Counted from the stretch's first letter, positions 23,900-36,136 are shown. The stretch is 64,000 bases of DNA from Chlamydoabsidia padenii (GCA_025330725.1 JAIWND010000032.1:124001-188000), one strand, 5' to 3'. Translations and numbers: made by a program. Notes: generated by a model not told the origin, from the letters alone.

Positions 23900-25687
23900 C
23901 TATGTAATTAGTGGAGGTGGGGGTGGGGGTGGTGGAGATTCAATGTCATCTATATTAATTGGAGGAGGAGGAGGAGGGACATCATCATTTACATCAATCG
24001 GTGGTGGTGGTGGTGGTGGTGGTACATCATCATCCTGATCAATTGCTGGAGGTGGGGGTATAGTTGTATTATGTATTGATATTCCTGGTGGTTGATTATG
24101 CAGATAGTGTTGGTATTGTATCGACGGGTGTTGAATGCTATTTTGGTGTGAATCTGTAGACTGGTAGTAGTTGTAATCGTATGATGGATGATAATAATGG
24201 TCATTATAATACTGTTCTGCTGGCGTATAGGCTTGTTGATTGTAGTATTGCTGTGATAAGTTTTGATGATGGGAATGCCAATAACTATCTGATTGCTGAG
24301 GTTGATAATATGTCAAGTGTTCATCTGATACATATGGTTGGTGGTTGCTTGCTGTGATTTGAGAGGGATACAGTCCTGGATAATTTACCATGCGAACCCA
24401 TTCTTTGTTGACTTTTGATGTGTTATCCCGTTCCTGCCGCACCTTTTCATGATCAAGAGATTTATCGTCCTTGGTATCTTTTTTGTCGTCACTGTGATCA
24501 AATATCTTCAAATGAGGTGAATCTTCAAAGAGTCGATTGCCAGTTACCAATTTCATAACATATTCTTCAAAACACCAAGGTAAGTATATCATATGAGATC
24601 ATTCACTCATTCATTTATTCTTTTTTATTATTACCTTGGTCTGTGTAAGTGCCAGTATATCCAGGTGGATAGCCATGAATCCTCATGGCCTGATAATAAG
24701 GAGGTTCATCTTGATCATATCTGAGTCCTAAAGCATCACGTAAGGTTGTTGATAGTCTTCCAGGCTCGAGTCCACATATTTGATTATCAAATGCCAATTG
24801 TTCATAATATCGTCCCGCTGTTGTTGTTGTCCCTCTACCCGCCAGAAAGACCGCACGGTTGATTTCGATCCGTTCCTTGTCCACAGTTGCAGGGCATTGT
24901 CTTGTTTCATGTCCTGGTTGATCACAGTTCCAGCAAGTCTTTTCCTTCAATGTCGTCCTATACAATTCATATAAAAAGTGGTTATTAGTGATCGATCTTT
25001 CCTTCTTCTTCTTCTAACTAGTGTGTATATTTACCTAGTTTTTACATCAGTTTGTGGCACTCCAATAGGGGTGATATCCAGTTTGTCATAAGCGGGTATG
25101 GTCTTGTCTTCTTTATCAATTGTAGAGTTATAAAAGGAAGCGTCTTGATAAAACTTGCCATCTTGAAATATCACTGGTAGTAGATCGACAAAGTCGTTTT
25201 CAGTTTCGTCGTAAGCCTTCGCAAGTGTCTTGTAGTTGAATGCAGGTCGATAGGGTGTAAAATAAGTTCCACGTTGCTGTTTTCGAGAAGAAGTAGAGTC
25301 TTTGTCCACAGATACTGAGGATCGTTTTCTCTTTCCCGTTGCAGATGACTTTATGACTAAAAAACCAAAAGGATCTGTTTCGGAAGAGGATGCTGTTATA
25401 TTGTCATTTGGGCGAGGTTTCCGAACTTTGGTGTTATCAGGGCAGAATTCCAAGCGGGGTACATGTTGTTGTTGTTTTTGTTCTTGTTTAATACAATGTT
25501 CAAGATAACCAAGAGGATAAGGTGCCAGCTTGTTTACAAGGCCTTTCAATAGGTTGAGTTGGAAGTATCCGTCTTTTGCATTATTCACAAGTTGTTGAAG
25601 GAAGAAGTTGTTGGTAGAATCAGGTTTGGTAAGCACAGTATATATTGTATCCAGTACTTCCTCCCGTTCGAGTGCAGAAGGTGTCAT
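23900..25687 (-). CDS. ZCCHC8-like zinc-knuckle/PSP-domain RNA surveillance protein
   Basis: Three exons on the minus strand (25687-25035, 24957-24635, 24564-23900) give 546 residues. A CCHC zinc knuckle (CWNCDQPGHETRQC) opens exon 2. It is followed by a PSP motif region (PGRLSTTLRDALGL, then PPYYQAMRIHGYPPGY). The order of knuckle, PSP, a later VNYPGLYPS and a Pro-rich tail matches ZCCHC8, the scaffold of the NEXT complex. That complex brings the Mtr4 helicase and the nuclear exosome to unstable RNAs. The last exon is Tyr/Gln/His-rich and ends in runs of 7-8 prolines. The N-terminal 200 residues include a KRKR nuclear-signal-like cluster. The acceptor of exon 3 (TTGAAG) is the least certain border. 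The start codon lies 195 bp from the divergent Nup85-like gene. Confidence 0.8.
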
Positions 25688-25882
25688 ATAGTTAAGTAGT
25701 TTAAAGTAATATAATGTTTGAGAAAGAAAAGAAAGGGAAGGCGGGGGGAGGAGACAAAATGCGAAGCTTAAATCCAACACACCAAAATTATTTTCAAATT
25801 CCGCATTTGGGCGACTAAACCTCACTCTTCTTTTTTTCCTGACTTTCTTTCTTTTGTTTAGATTTCACGATAAAGTATATTG
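25688..25882. promoter_or_regulatory. Short divergent promoter with TTTTCAAATTCCGC box
   Basis: Only 195 bp separate the start codons of the ZCCHC8-like and Nup85-like genes, so regulatory sequence must be shared. TTTTCAAATTCCGCA at 25792-25806 is a member of the recurring CCCG-type motif. Confidence 0.5.
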
Positions 25883-27955
25883 ATGTCCTCTTCCTCCGTA
25901 CCTCCTTCAAACGACAATCCTGTTGGATCATTCGATACTTCCGACTCAACAATTACATCCACTGTACCAACCAGTCCAGTCAACGATGAATCTATTAACG
26001 AAGACACGAAAGACACGACAAGCTTGTCTGTTGATGACCAGGTTCGATTATACCACTGTTTGATTACTTGTTCAACTAATACCAACTTGATTTTATGATT
26101 ATAGATATCAAATGAAGATCTTACTGACAACGAAGCCGGACAAGAAGAGGTAATTAAAAATATAACTCGAGACTGATATTTTTGTATGGAATGTATTGTC
26201 TAACTAATCTTGTCTGCCTTATCTTTTGTAGGATTCTCCCACTGTATTGGCCAACACCCTACTCACAAAGATCAACGGACGAAGGGACACAACAGAAAAG
26301 GAAGTAAGTATTGTTAATGGTTTAATGTACTGTGTCATTGTAGATCCACTAACACGATGCCATATTTTGCTATTATATAGTTTCACCAACTCTTGATGGA
26401 ACCCTTCCAAAAATTACAAGACTGGAGATCCCAACAATCAAATCTGATATCAACTTCTGATATGACACTGACAGACTGGCAGTAAGTGCTTTTTTTTGGG
26501 GGGGTGGGGAGAGAGACTGTAACAAGGTAAACTAATCATTTCTTCTTGGTGGGGGATACTATAGGAAGAGTCAAGTCGATGATTATATCAGCGATTATGT
26601 ATCGCTTATACGATCAAACTTCAACCCTGATTTAGGTGTAAGTATATAATGATGATCGCATCATATCGAATGATACTCATTTACTCCCCCTTTTTTTTTT
26701 CTAGTTAGGTGATAACGACGCACTCTCGGACACAGATCAAATGACTCCTTCCATGGTTTGGACTCTCTTCCAAGCTTTGTTCGAATCATCTGTGACAGGG
26801 AAAAAGGAATCAATTATCGGTGAACTCGCTAATTGGCTCAATGACTATTTTGCATTAGGTAGGATAACAAAAGATTTGGGACAAAAAGAAAACAATGTAC
26901 TCACTTTGTTTTCCGTAGATTCGATTGGCTATAAAGATTCTGATGCTACTACTGAGCTGGACTGGGACTTGATTAAAAAGTAAAAAATAGTGGGACTGCA
27001 TGACATATTGATATACTAACTCAATACTGGTTATACAATCTATTCTTGTAGACTTGTCTTACGGGGTGAAACAAAGGCAGCAGCATCACTTTTGGAAGGA
27101 CTCAATGATGAAGGAAACGATTACAGCACACTCATACAACTTTTATCCGACATACCAGCAACACCAACAAGCATCTCTGTTTCCTACCGAAAAACAACTT
27201 GGGCAACTGAATGGGAATCATGGCATTATCAAGTGGAGTCAGCATGGGACCGATATAGACAAAAAGGGTCACTCGAGGAAGAAGACGGTCATCTCTTGGT
27301 GTGGAAGATCTTGATGGGCGACAAGAAAGTAATCCGACAAAATGGTACCTTTGCTGACAGGTGTTTGGCGACTTTATTATACACGAATCCTTCGGCACAT
27401 GCTTACGATACGACGGCTATAGCAAATCAGGTATATGATTCATCCAGGGACGGTGACTTTATATCTATCTCAATATACAGCCTCTTCACTGGTGACTATG
27501 ATGCTCTTCTTGGTTCGCTCGGCGACAAGTTGTGGATGCAAGTACACTTTGGTAATCTCTTACTGGCCATTGGGTATATCCCATCTGATGATGATGATCA
27601 ACAGAGTGCAACAATCACTGAAGAAAAAATTACGGAACCCATCTATTACTGTCTCAATCTTTATGCAACTGAAATCGCTCACAAATACGATATGTGGACT
27701 GAAGCTATGCAATATATTATGGTGTGTAGGTCTAATACTAATATATGGATCAAGAAGGTAATTAGCATGCTATTGTGAATGATGGGGAGGGGGAGGGGAA
27801 TGGCTTTTGTGACTAACACAATCATTACATTCCATTCTCTAGTTACTCGGCGAACCACCACTGGCTTCAAAAGATTTAGGCTTTTTGAAGGAAATACTCA
27901 AATTCTGTACTCTACATAAACTGGTGGCAATCAAAGCTATTCTATACTCGGTAAG

Positions 27956-28001
<46 letters not shown>

Positions 28002-28792
28002 AAGAACAATGTCTCACTCTTCTTGATTCTTTTAGGCTATAGGGAAAAGATACGAAAGCAATGGTGATTTTGTTGATGCAGCAACCAATTATGCTGATGC
28101 AAACGACATGAATTCTTTGGATATAATGGCCAGGAATCATCTGAATTTCTGTTTGGAAAAAGGTAAAACACTGATTAAACATTGAACATAAATTTGACTA
28201 ATTGATCAATCATTTTCTTCTTACAGGAACTTTGCAGCCTGTTGTTACTGATCCTCACTACATCAAAATGACAAATCGAAGCCCATCATACTCATTCTAC
28301 CAGCAATATTGCGAACTAAAGGCGAACATCGAGGTAAAAACAAACCGAAATACTTGATCAATCAAGAAGCGACAATATCTCATATGTTTATACTTTATCT
28401 TTAGGGCACCAAACATGACGAAGCATATCAAACCGCTATGAAGCTGCTTCAATCTCTGGAGGATGCTACTGAAAAGTACCGTGTGGTTTTACTTGTTGAT
28501 ATATTTGACATTCTGAAAAGTAATGAAAAAATAAATGGTGATAATGTGACCAACTGTATTCATTTTTACCTTGTATTTTGCTTTGATAGAGCATAGGCGA
28601 ATAAGCGAACAGGATACCACGATAATGTTACAGCAATTGGACTTGGCAATCAACGACTTGGACCAAAAAGCATTCTTCCCTGTCTATTATAAACGATGTC
28701 ATTCAGACTCCTCGGTATCGGCGGGAACAATTGTTGCTAGATTGAAGGAACGATTAGGGTTTAGTATTATATCAAACAAACTCTCCCTCTAA
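25883..28792 (+). CDS. Nup85-like nucleoporin (Y-complex)
   Basis: Thirteen exons give 676 residues: 25883-26041, 26105-26149, 26232-26303, 26381-26481, 26565-26637, 26705-26858, 26919-26979, 27052-27757, 27843-27950, 28036-28162, 28227-28333, 28405-28519, 28590-28792. After an acidic Ser/Thr-rich start, the protein is alpha-helical throughout. LVLRGETKAAASLLEGL, the TTWATEWESWHYQVESAW block, HLLVWKILMGDK and IKKLLGEPPLASKDLGFLKEILKFC fit Nup85, which anchors the Y-complex of the nuclear pore through an ACE1 fold. Similarity is by pattern rather than any single signature, so confidence is moderate. Exon 1 ends with an unusual donor (CAG|GTTCGA). The intron after exon 9 holds a run of 39 A residues. 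Confidence 0.7.
27960..27998 (+). repeat. Poly(A) tract inside an intron
   Basis: There are 39 consecutive A residues directly after the GTAAGTCT donor of a Nup85-like intron. This is a slippage-prone mononucleotide tract. Confidence 0.9.
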
Positions 28793-29833
28793 ACAATTCC
28801 CCTTATAGTGTTCATCTATTCATTAATCTTTTTACTTATCTAATAAAATGTTATTGTTTTGCGCCTTTATTGTTATCAAAATGTGTAAAAATGAAAATCA
28901 TTGACGTGGACTAATGTCATCAAATTATAGGATGTGTTTACAGCGTCGGGTCGTAAGAGACAACCTGTCAGTCCTCCACGCCCGTCTTCAAAAAAAAAAA
29001 AAAAAAGTTGGCCTTTTACAGCAAACCTTGGTTTTCATGCAATTGGGTGTTTCAGTAAAGGAAACCGGGGCTTGAAAAAATGATTATGCAAAAAGGCAGA
29101 TGTCATACCAGCGAGCAAAGCGGCATCAATGGTAGCCATCTTATTCCGACCCAACTTTGTTTAGCTTTTAAAAAAGGTGAGCTCGTAATTATGTTGTCAT
29201 TTGAAAAGATTTGGTTTTTTTTTATAAAAACATGGGTCACTCGTCGTGTAGACAAACTCTGACTGTGAAAGGGGGTGCGTCTAATCAAGACATTCATGCA
29301 GAATCTGATTTTGAAAATTAAATCCTGGCTCTGGGCCGGGGGGTTATGTTGGCCGTAGAGTAAGATGACCATGGTAGGAGACCATATAATGGTGAAGACT
29401 AAAAGCAAAAATTCTGAACCACACTTGATTTTTAAATCCCGCCCACCCTGTACTTGCAGTGCAGAAGACGCCATTACTCACTCAATTAACAACCGATGCT
29501 AATGATTAAAGTGGCCATGCGCATTCTTTGACTGGTTTACAACATATTTTACAGCATAAGCCAAGCACTCAAACCCTTGTGTCAGTCAGGTCAAGTTGAA
29601 CGTGATCTGTGTCCGTAATTCCATTCTCCAAAAAAAAAAAAAAAAGATCGAGGTCAAATTTGGTTTTCAAGTCCCGCCCAGGTCAATGAAGATGCTATTT
29701 GTTACAAAAGAGTTTTATTGATATAGATGATAGTAAATGCACATAAAGTATATATAGAAGATGTATGAAGGAAGGGAAGTGTCTAAAAAATGATGACTAT
29801 GATGGTAAAAAGCTACAAACTAGGGGATCTAAT
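28793..29833. other. Convergent intergenic region with repeat copy
   Basis: This lies between the 3' ends of the Nup85-like and PINX1 genes. It holds MITE-like copy 3 (listed separately), a second TTTTCAAGTCCCGCC box at 29663-29677, and A runs near 28989 and 29630. No gene is seen. Confidence 0.5.
29434..29620 (+). repeat. MITE-like dispersed repeat, copy 3
   Basis: It begins AAATCCCGCCCA (29434). It then carries ATTACTCACTCAATTAAC, GATGCTAATGATTAAAGTGG, CCATGCGCATTC, AAGCCAAGCACT and CTTGTGTCAGTCAGG. The same ordered blocks occur reverse-complemented at 18195-18410. The part from GATGCTAATGA to TTTACA also aligns with the 240-bp units at 37535-38721. Confidence 0.65.
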
Positions 29834-30576
29834 CTATGCCTTGATGCCGAGGATTTCATTGAGTCTTGCAGGGTCATGTTGAGTTGCCATTCGTTTCGCC
29901 TTCAAAAACTTGGCCCGAGCACTATATATAATTCAAAAAGAAGTTTTCATTAGTATCATGGTAGAAAGAGAGAGAATGAGCCCACCCAAACATTATAGAT
30001 AACTTACGCATTTCGCATAGTCATAGGAGTAACAACAGCCGGTGTAGATTCATCCTTCTTGTCCTTTTTGCTTTTCTTGTCCTTCTTGTCCTTCTTCTTT
30101 TCAGACTTGTCCTTCTTGTCCTTTTTGCTTTTCTTGTCCTTCTTGTCCTTCTTCGCCTTCTTCGCCTTCTTCTTTTCCGCCTTTTCGTCGTCGACACTGT
30201 CAGTTGCCTTTCGTTTCTTGGTGCTAGTATTGTCGGATTGTTTGTCTGCATTATCCGAGTCATCGTTTTCTTCTTCAGTAACGGGAGATGCTGCTTCTTG
30301 AGAGTTTAGATCAGCCAGTAATCGAGAGAAAGCGTCAGTGTTGCCCAGCCAGTTTTCCGTTTGATTCTTCTTTGCGCCCAAGCCCAAGTTGTCGTCCTTC
30401 AATTTGATCTTGACATGTTGTTGTTTACCGTCTTCATTCAAACCGAGACCTTTGCCAGGTGCCCAGCCCATCTTGGCCATCATACGGAAGCCAAATTTGG
30501 AAGTGTCGTTACTCCAATGAAGATTATTGGGATCCATAGAAATACGTTGTTTTACTTTTTGTCCAGCCAAACCCAT
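29834..30576 (-). CDS. PXR1: PINX1/Pxr1 G-patch protein
   Basis: Two exons on the minus strand (30576-30008 and 29921-29834) give 218 residues. It begins MGLAGQKVKQRISMDPNNLHW and contains the G-patch (KFGFRMMAKMGWAPGKGLGL, then HVKIKLKDDNLGLGA) expected of PINX1/Pxr1/Gno1. It ends AKFLKAKRMATQHDPARLNEILGIKA, the conserved C-terminal helix. A Lys/Asp-rich stretch between these is built from a duplicated KDKKDKKSKK-type block. Pxr1 activates the Prp43 helicase in pre-rRNA and snoRNA maturation and inhibits telomerase. I chose the ATG at 30576 because it gives the universally conserved MGLA start. Confidence 0.95.
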
Positions 30577-30931
30577 CGTGATCAATTGCTTTCGATTGTA
30601 AAGAAGAATAAGAGATATAGTATGTTTAAAGTTGTATGTGTATGAATACGAATGCTTATATAAAAAAGAAGACGGGTATAAAGGGTTGGATTGTAGAAGC
30701 GGAAGAGGAGGAAGGGAAAAAAAAAAAGTTTTCCTTGAACAGTCCTGAAGACAGAAGCAATTCGGAGATTAAATAATGTCCAATCAAAAACCTTGATTCG
30801 TTTCAAAAAAAAAAAAAAAAAAAAAGACATGATAGGAGAGAAATCAGGGACAATAAATTGACATTGATTGGAGCAAAAAGGAGACAAAGGAAGCAAGGCA
30901 ATCAATAAGATATATATATATATAAATATAT

Positions 30932-31889
30932 TTATTGGATAGACAATACAGAGTAAGACTGAATACGATGGACAAGACAATTTACATCAGCTTGACACTG
31001 TTCGACCTTTTGGTCTAAATTTAACATAATTAATGCATCTAATCTATTACTACTACTATTGTCCCTATTACCAAGAGTGACCCCACCATAACCAAGAGTA
31101 ATCATTTGATCCAATAAGAGTTCAAGTTCCGATCGTATTCTATTAATAAACAGTTCAGTTACCTTGTCATGTTGTTGTTGCCGTATGCTAACTTGGTGAA
31201 TCCATTCCTGTCGAAGTTCCGTTTCATTTTCCATACTAGACACCATAATTTTCGTCATCCATTCATTTCGATCCGTGATACGTTGTACCTGTCGCTGCAG
31301 TTGATCGAGCTGTTTCTTCAAAAGTTGTTGTTCTTGTCCGAGTCGGTTATCCATGTCGCGGATGGATTGTTGTAATACCTTTTGTTGTTGTTCCACCCGA
31401 GTCTTGGCCAGCACAGCAGCATCTCTATCTTGAACCAAGCGTGATTCTCGTTTCTTCAGTTCATCTAGATTCCTTCTTGACATTAAAGCATCGTCTTTGA
31501 GTTTCTTTGTTTGAGCCTCAAGGCCAACAGACTGGTGCTTGGTGAGATTGAGTGAGTGTTGCTTGGCCTCGAGTAGTTTCAAAAGTTCTTGAATATGTGT
31601 TCGGCATTCTTGATTGGACAGGGTATAATCTTTGCTTTGTTGTTCATGTGTTGTCTTCGCTTCCCGGGCACTATTAAGCTTCAAGTTTTTGTTATTGTTG
31701 ATAAAGAAGAGAGTAAAAAGGTTAGTATAATGATAATTGATTAGGTGAGCTATTTGTTACCTGGGCCTTTGTAGAAGCCAAATCCTTTTGTAAAGTGTCC
31801 CAAATCGCTTGAAGTTGTCCAAGAACTTTGTTAGATCGCGAGTTGGAAGTAGACTTTGTAGGTTGAGGTGTCATAGGTGCAATGGTCAT
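30932..31889 (-). CDS. Coiled-coil protein of unknown function
   Basis: Two exons on the minus strand (31889-31761 and 31678-30932) give 291 residues. Apart from a short N-terminal tail (MTIAPMTPQPTKSTSNSRSN), almost the whole protein is predicted heptad-repeat helix rich in Gln, Lys, Glu and Leu (for example IQELLKLLEAKQHSLNL and LKKQLDQLQRQVQRI). The intron joins Q|LNSARE in frame. It could be a structural, kinetochore or vesicle-tether subunit, but no family signature is visible, so no function is given. Confidence 0.7.
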
Positions 31890-32780
31890 GTTGTGTTGTA
31901 AAAGGTATTGATTAAGTGAAAGAAAAAGAAGGGAACGAAATCCAAAAAAGTTGTTTCCTTATTTTGTGGGTTACGTGTCGGGATGTGAAATTTTGTCTCT
32001 GGCGTTATGTATTGCCGTTGATAACAATGAGCTTGATTCCCCGAAAAAGAAAACAAAATCCTACTGATTTGAATAGCCACTGTACGAGGCAATTTATTTG
32101 AGCATCCAGTCCTTACCCCTGTGTTATTAAACTACTCCACACTGTTTCTTTTTGTATATACTTCAAATTAAGATCCCGCATCAAGCAGCCAAGGACCAGC
32201 GGGATTTAAAACCCCTAACCTCAAACATCCTGGGGATGAACCTGTTATCTTGCGTGATCAAACCGAGAGGAAAGAACTCGGTATTGACGCCCTCCATCTT
32301 ACAAAATACATTGATAAAATGTTATAAAGACGAGCCGGGTTACTTGACATATGATGAAAAATAAGGATTCCTCTTCTCGTCTATACTATTGGGAAAGTAG
32401 AAAAAAAAAAAAAAGTGAGGGGTTTGGAGATATATGTCTGTGTTTCAGTTTTATCAAAATGACACATTTCGTAGACTCGAGCTAGAATATCGATAGCGAA
32501 CATGGTCTCTTTTTTTTTTTTATAGCTATGTAGTATATGTATGATTGTATTTTGAGACGCATTGTTTCTTTCATCAGAGTTCACATTGACTGTCTAACAT
32601 TCTACAGAGTTCGAAATCTATCACAATGCATTCAATTTCAAATGCCGACTCACCCATCAAAATCCGGAATTACAATTTCCCCAGATTGAAAAAAAAACGA
32701 ATTTGGTGTTTTCTCCTCTTTTTCTTCTTCTTCACCTAATTGTATTTTTACCTACTTTTTGTGATTACAGATATGTTACA
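31890..32780. other. Divergent intergenic region with a CCCGC hairpin
   Basis: This lies between the coiled-coil gene (-) and the Ytp1-like gene (+). AAGATCCCGC (32170-32179) faces GCGGGATTTAAA (32199-32210) across about 19 bases, forming a short inverted pair of the recurring motif. TTTCAAATGCCGACTC is at about 32637-32652. No gene is seen. Confidence 0.5.
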
Positions 32781-34726
32781 ATGTTAAATCTTGTCTATAT
32801 TCTTTGCATACTCCTTTACACTCACTCTGTCCTCGCCCAACATCATATGCCAATGGAGGATCCACCGCTTCCTCCATTCAACTCAACTGGCGAAGAACCA
32901 ATGTCATATGCGCTATTATCTGATAACAAGGGTTACTTTTACATTCATGTTGCCCTCATGGTGGTCGCCTTTTGGATCTTGATGCCTATAGGTAATAATG
33001 TGAAGAAAAAAAACAAAAAAACCAAGCAACCCACTTTTTACTAGCTGAATTAACGTTTTGGTATGAATGGATAGGTATTATGTTTGGGATTGCTAAATCC
33101 TCACTCCATGTCCCAGTCCAAATCACAGCCTTTACGTTAGCTCTGGCTGGATACTTTTTTGGTCATATGTATGCTTACAACACCCCTCACCTCTATGCTG
33201 GAAACTCACACCATACCTTGGGCTGGATCATCTTTCTCTTTTTGGTAATACAAATGGCAATCGGGGTGGTTCGAAAATTGGCTAACGTGGTGGGCAAAGC
33301 GCAATCCAGTGGGTGTTATGAATCCTTGACCGTAGAAAATGATTCATTTGTTATCTGCTCTCAACAACAAGAAGATGGCTACAGTGAAGGATCGATGGAA
33401 ACTCTGAAAAACAACTATGATTGTCCTCACTTTAGTCCCTCTCCCCCACTGATGACAACTGAAATAAAAAACAATGGTGATGATGGTGATCGCGCGGCTC
33501 AGCTGTCATTGGAAGACAAAGTATTTGATTTGCATGACGAGGATGATTTGATGGATCAAGAAGAAAAGCGATCTTCTTTTTGGATACGGGCCATTCATGG
33601 GGTGTTACCGTATATTCCACAACTAGTTAAGAATGCCTTTGTCAAGACTACTGACAGCCCTTTTATAAAAACCATTTGTCGCTACTTCCACTCTATCTTG
33701 GGCCGGGTCTTGGTTGTGCTCGTATTTACGCAAACTCTTAGTGGACTCGTTGTTTATCATGGTGTCTGCAGGTATGTATATCATATATTGAAGAATGATA
33801 ACTCGGTGCCTTACTGTTTTTATTTTATGCTTTATGTTTATAGATCTTGGGCTATCTTTGGCTGTGTTGCTCATTTGATCAAGGGCGGGATCTTCTTCTT
33901 TTATGGCATTCTTACCTTTGGACGATACCTTGGTGCATTTGCAGGAAAAGGTTGGGCTTGGAATCGAGTGGATGGTGGTAGTACATTCAGCTTTGAATTC
34001 ATTGAATGCAGTCTTATCTTCACCTATGGAATCACCAACACATGGATGGAACACTTTGGAAAAGATGCCACGTGGAGCCACAAGGATTTTGAACATGCAA
34101 GCCTGGCCTTTATGTGGTGGTGGTGCGGATTGGTGGGTTTGCTGGTGGAAAGTCGGAGTTTGCGTCGCTTACTGGAGCGCTCTGTCTTAAACACTCCACT
34201 AAATGTCCCTCGCCAAGAACCTCATCAGACCTACTCATTTAATCCCTTCCCTGCTCTGACTCTCCTTTTGACCGGGATATCTATGGGAAATCATCATCAA
34301 GAAACCAAGTACGCAAGCAATGTACATTACATGTGGGGACTCTTGTTGGGATTGGCAGCTATCTGTCGCTTGATCACTTACCTCACCTTCTTCCGCAACA
34401 CGCCTACCTCTAACAAACCGACTCGACCTCCTACTGAATTGATTGGATCTTTTTGCTTGATAGCTGGGGCTATTCTATTTATGGCATCGAATTCAGGAAC
34501 AATGACTTGGATGCGCCGTTTGGAGGTGGATACTATGTTTATGATGAATGTCTGTGTTGCTTTGGCTTCCTTAACATTAACTTACGTGGCTGCTCTCATG
34601 ATACTCAAGGCTTGGGCAATAAAAAGGGAACAAAGGAAAAAGGTGCTCAGGAATCCTACTGGTGTTGGTAGCGGTGGTATACACTTTCGTCATAATCATG
34701 GTGATCGGCCAAGGTATTTAGATTAG
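32781..34726 (+). CDS. Ytp1-like multi-spanning membrane protein (cytochrome b561-related fold)
   Basis: Three exons (32781-32991, 33075-33771, 33844-34726) give 596 residues. A signal peptide (MLNLVYILCILLYTHSVLAQ) is followed by an N-terminal domain with paired histidines in membrane helices (GYFYIHVALMVVAFWILMPIG, then NSHHTLGWIIFLFLVIQ), as in DUF2427/Ytp1 proteins. An acidic loop of about 120 residues separates it from a C-terminal multi-helix half (WAIFGCVAHLIKGGIFFFYG, DFEHASLAFMWWWCG and others). The second intron (33772-33843) is 72 bp with no in-frame stop, so a continuous-frame reading would wrongly retain it. Removing it gives GVCRSWAIFG. Molecular function is unknown in yeast; heme binding is possible from the histidines but unproven. 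Confidence 0.8.
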
Positions 34727-35093
34727 TTTGAATACTTACTCTCATTTATGCCAGCTATTTTTTTTTTTAATTGATTTAACACATAATACTACTTCTTACT
34801 ATCACATTAATACTAATAGTTTATTACATACTTTTGACATCAAACCATTCACATTCTACATATTGTATATAGCTATTGTGTCTTCCATTACTTGATTATA
34901 TATATATATATATATACATAATAATAAAAAACCCACTTTAACATTCTTTTTTCACTGCATTATTGTATTATATAGCCATGCATGAACTGGACTTGAAAAA
35001 GGGCTTGACTTTAATTTTGAAGTAATTAGTCGGCGAATGACAAATTCAGTTGGCGATAATACGGATATGAGTGATTCATGCAACTTACCATTA
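34727..35093. other. Intergenic DNA, AT-rich
   Basis: Contains an (AT)n tract near 34898-34915 and GTGATTCATGCAACTT at about 35071, the same word found beside other repeat copies. Nothing else is seen. Confidence 0.4.
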
Positions 35094-36057
35094 CTACATT
35101 ACATCTCCTTCTCGTGTAAGGTAGTGGCCCATATTTTCTTTCCAAAAATTGTTGCCACCGAATGAGTACTTGAATAAAATTTGTGTTGTTACTGTTGATG
35201 GTGTAAAAGCTGGGTAATCAATATCGATCGCCGTTTTGTAAATCTCTTTCTTGAAAATGTTTATTGCTGCATTTTGATCCCATCCCCGCAAAGCAAATCC
35301 ATTTTTCTTCGAATGCAATCAGAGTTGATACAGGCCACGATTCCTGAATTCAGTTTGGTGATATCCCACCGCCGTGGGTGAACAACCCGAGAGTCACAGA
35401 GACAACATAGTTTCGATGTAAGGTATTCATTAGTTTCATGGACTGTTGCCTTTTCCTCGGGAGATTTTTGTAACTTGCTTGTGCTTCGCCGCTGGTATCC
35501 TTTTATTCTTGAACCATGACCTTGGCCAGCATCCCCATAAAACACAAATGGTTAGACTTGACGCGGTTTCAAGTTGAAATCCACTGGGCTTCGTATTAAT
35601 GCTTTTGCCGCAGATGCATAGGCCGTGTCGTTGAATCTTTCCATACCATAGTTTTGCTTCTTGATCCGTGGAGATTGGTGGTAGAATGTGTGTAGAAGAT
35701 GTCGGTATTGCTGACTTTCATGTAAGGTCCCAATGTAAACATGGTGCTAATCGTCTTGGTTTTTATGCACTTGTTCAATCTCCAACAGATATCCTTCAAT
35801 GGCATTGATATTGGTTTGCTCCTTTTATTCTTCATGACATGGCGGTAATAGCCGGTTCTTGAATGGCTACTGATTCTTTGAGCTAGGATATCATTAGAGT
35901 GGACCTTTATGAACTTGTGTACTTGATTTGCATCATAATTTTCCATTTCTTCTTCCAGGGGTACGTACAAAACAATGAGATTTGATTCATGCAAGTGAAG
36001 GCGGTGTTTTAATTTCAGATCCCGATTCTGCATGAATTTCCCAATCCAGCAAACCAA
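35094..36057 (-). pseudogene. Fanzor/TnpB-like (OrfB family) pseudogene
   Basis: Minus-strand fragments in two or more frames together resemble the eukaryotic TnpB homologue Fanzor. At 35261-35545 there is FYGDAGQGHGSRIKG, then NEYLTSKLCCLC (RuvC-II Glu followed by a zinc-ribbon CxxC), then VACINSDC (second Cys pair). A shift near 35310 leads to GWDQNAAINIFKK, matching the RuvC-III D-x-N-A-A-x-N-I motif. Upstream at 35596-36057 is an N-terminal fragment (GKFMQNRDLKLK, ISSHSRTGYYRHVMKNKR). No RuvC-I DPG motif is visible, and the total of about 320 residues is well short of the usual 500-700, so an internal deletion is likely. Intact members are RNA-guided DNA endonucleases carried by transposons; this copy is broken. 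Confidence 0.7.
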
Positions 36058-36136
36058 GTGTCGTTGCCAGGGTTAGCCTAGGAGAGGAGCAATTTAAGTT
36101 TGAAAAAAAAAACCGAAGTCTTTTCATCATGATATG
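35973..36136 (-). repeat. Second copy of the 165-bp Fanzor N-terminal repeat
   Basis: About 90% identical by eye to 2202-2362, from GAGATTTGATTCATGCAAGTG to CTTTTCATNATGAYATG. It overlaps the 5' coding part of the Fanzor-like pseudogene and runs about 80 bp upstream of it, so it may include the transposon end. Confidence 0.7.

Noticed and set aside
30059..30301. Phe/Leu/Ser-rich plus-strand frame
   Set aside because: It is the complement of the Lys/Asp-rich repeats of PINX1.
33623..34096. 157-codon minus-strand frame inside the Ytp1-like gene
   Set aside because: Shadow of the real plus-strand exon; no domain and it crosses the intron.
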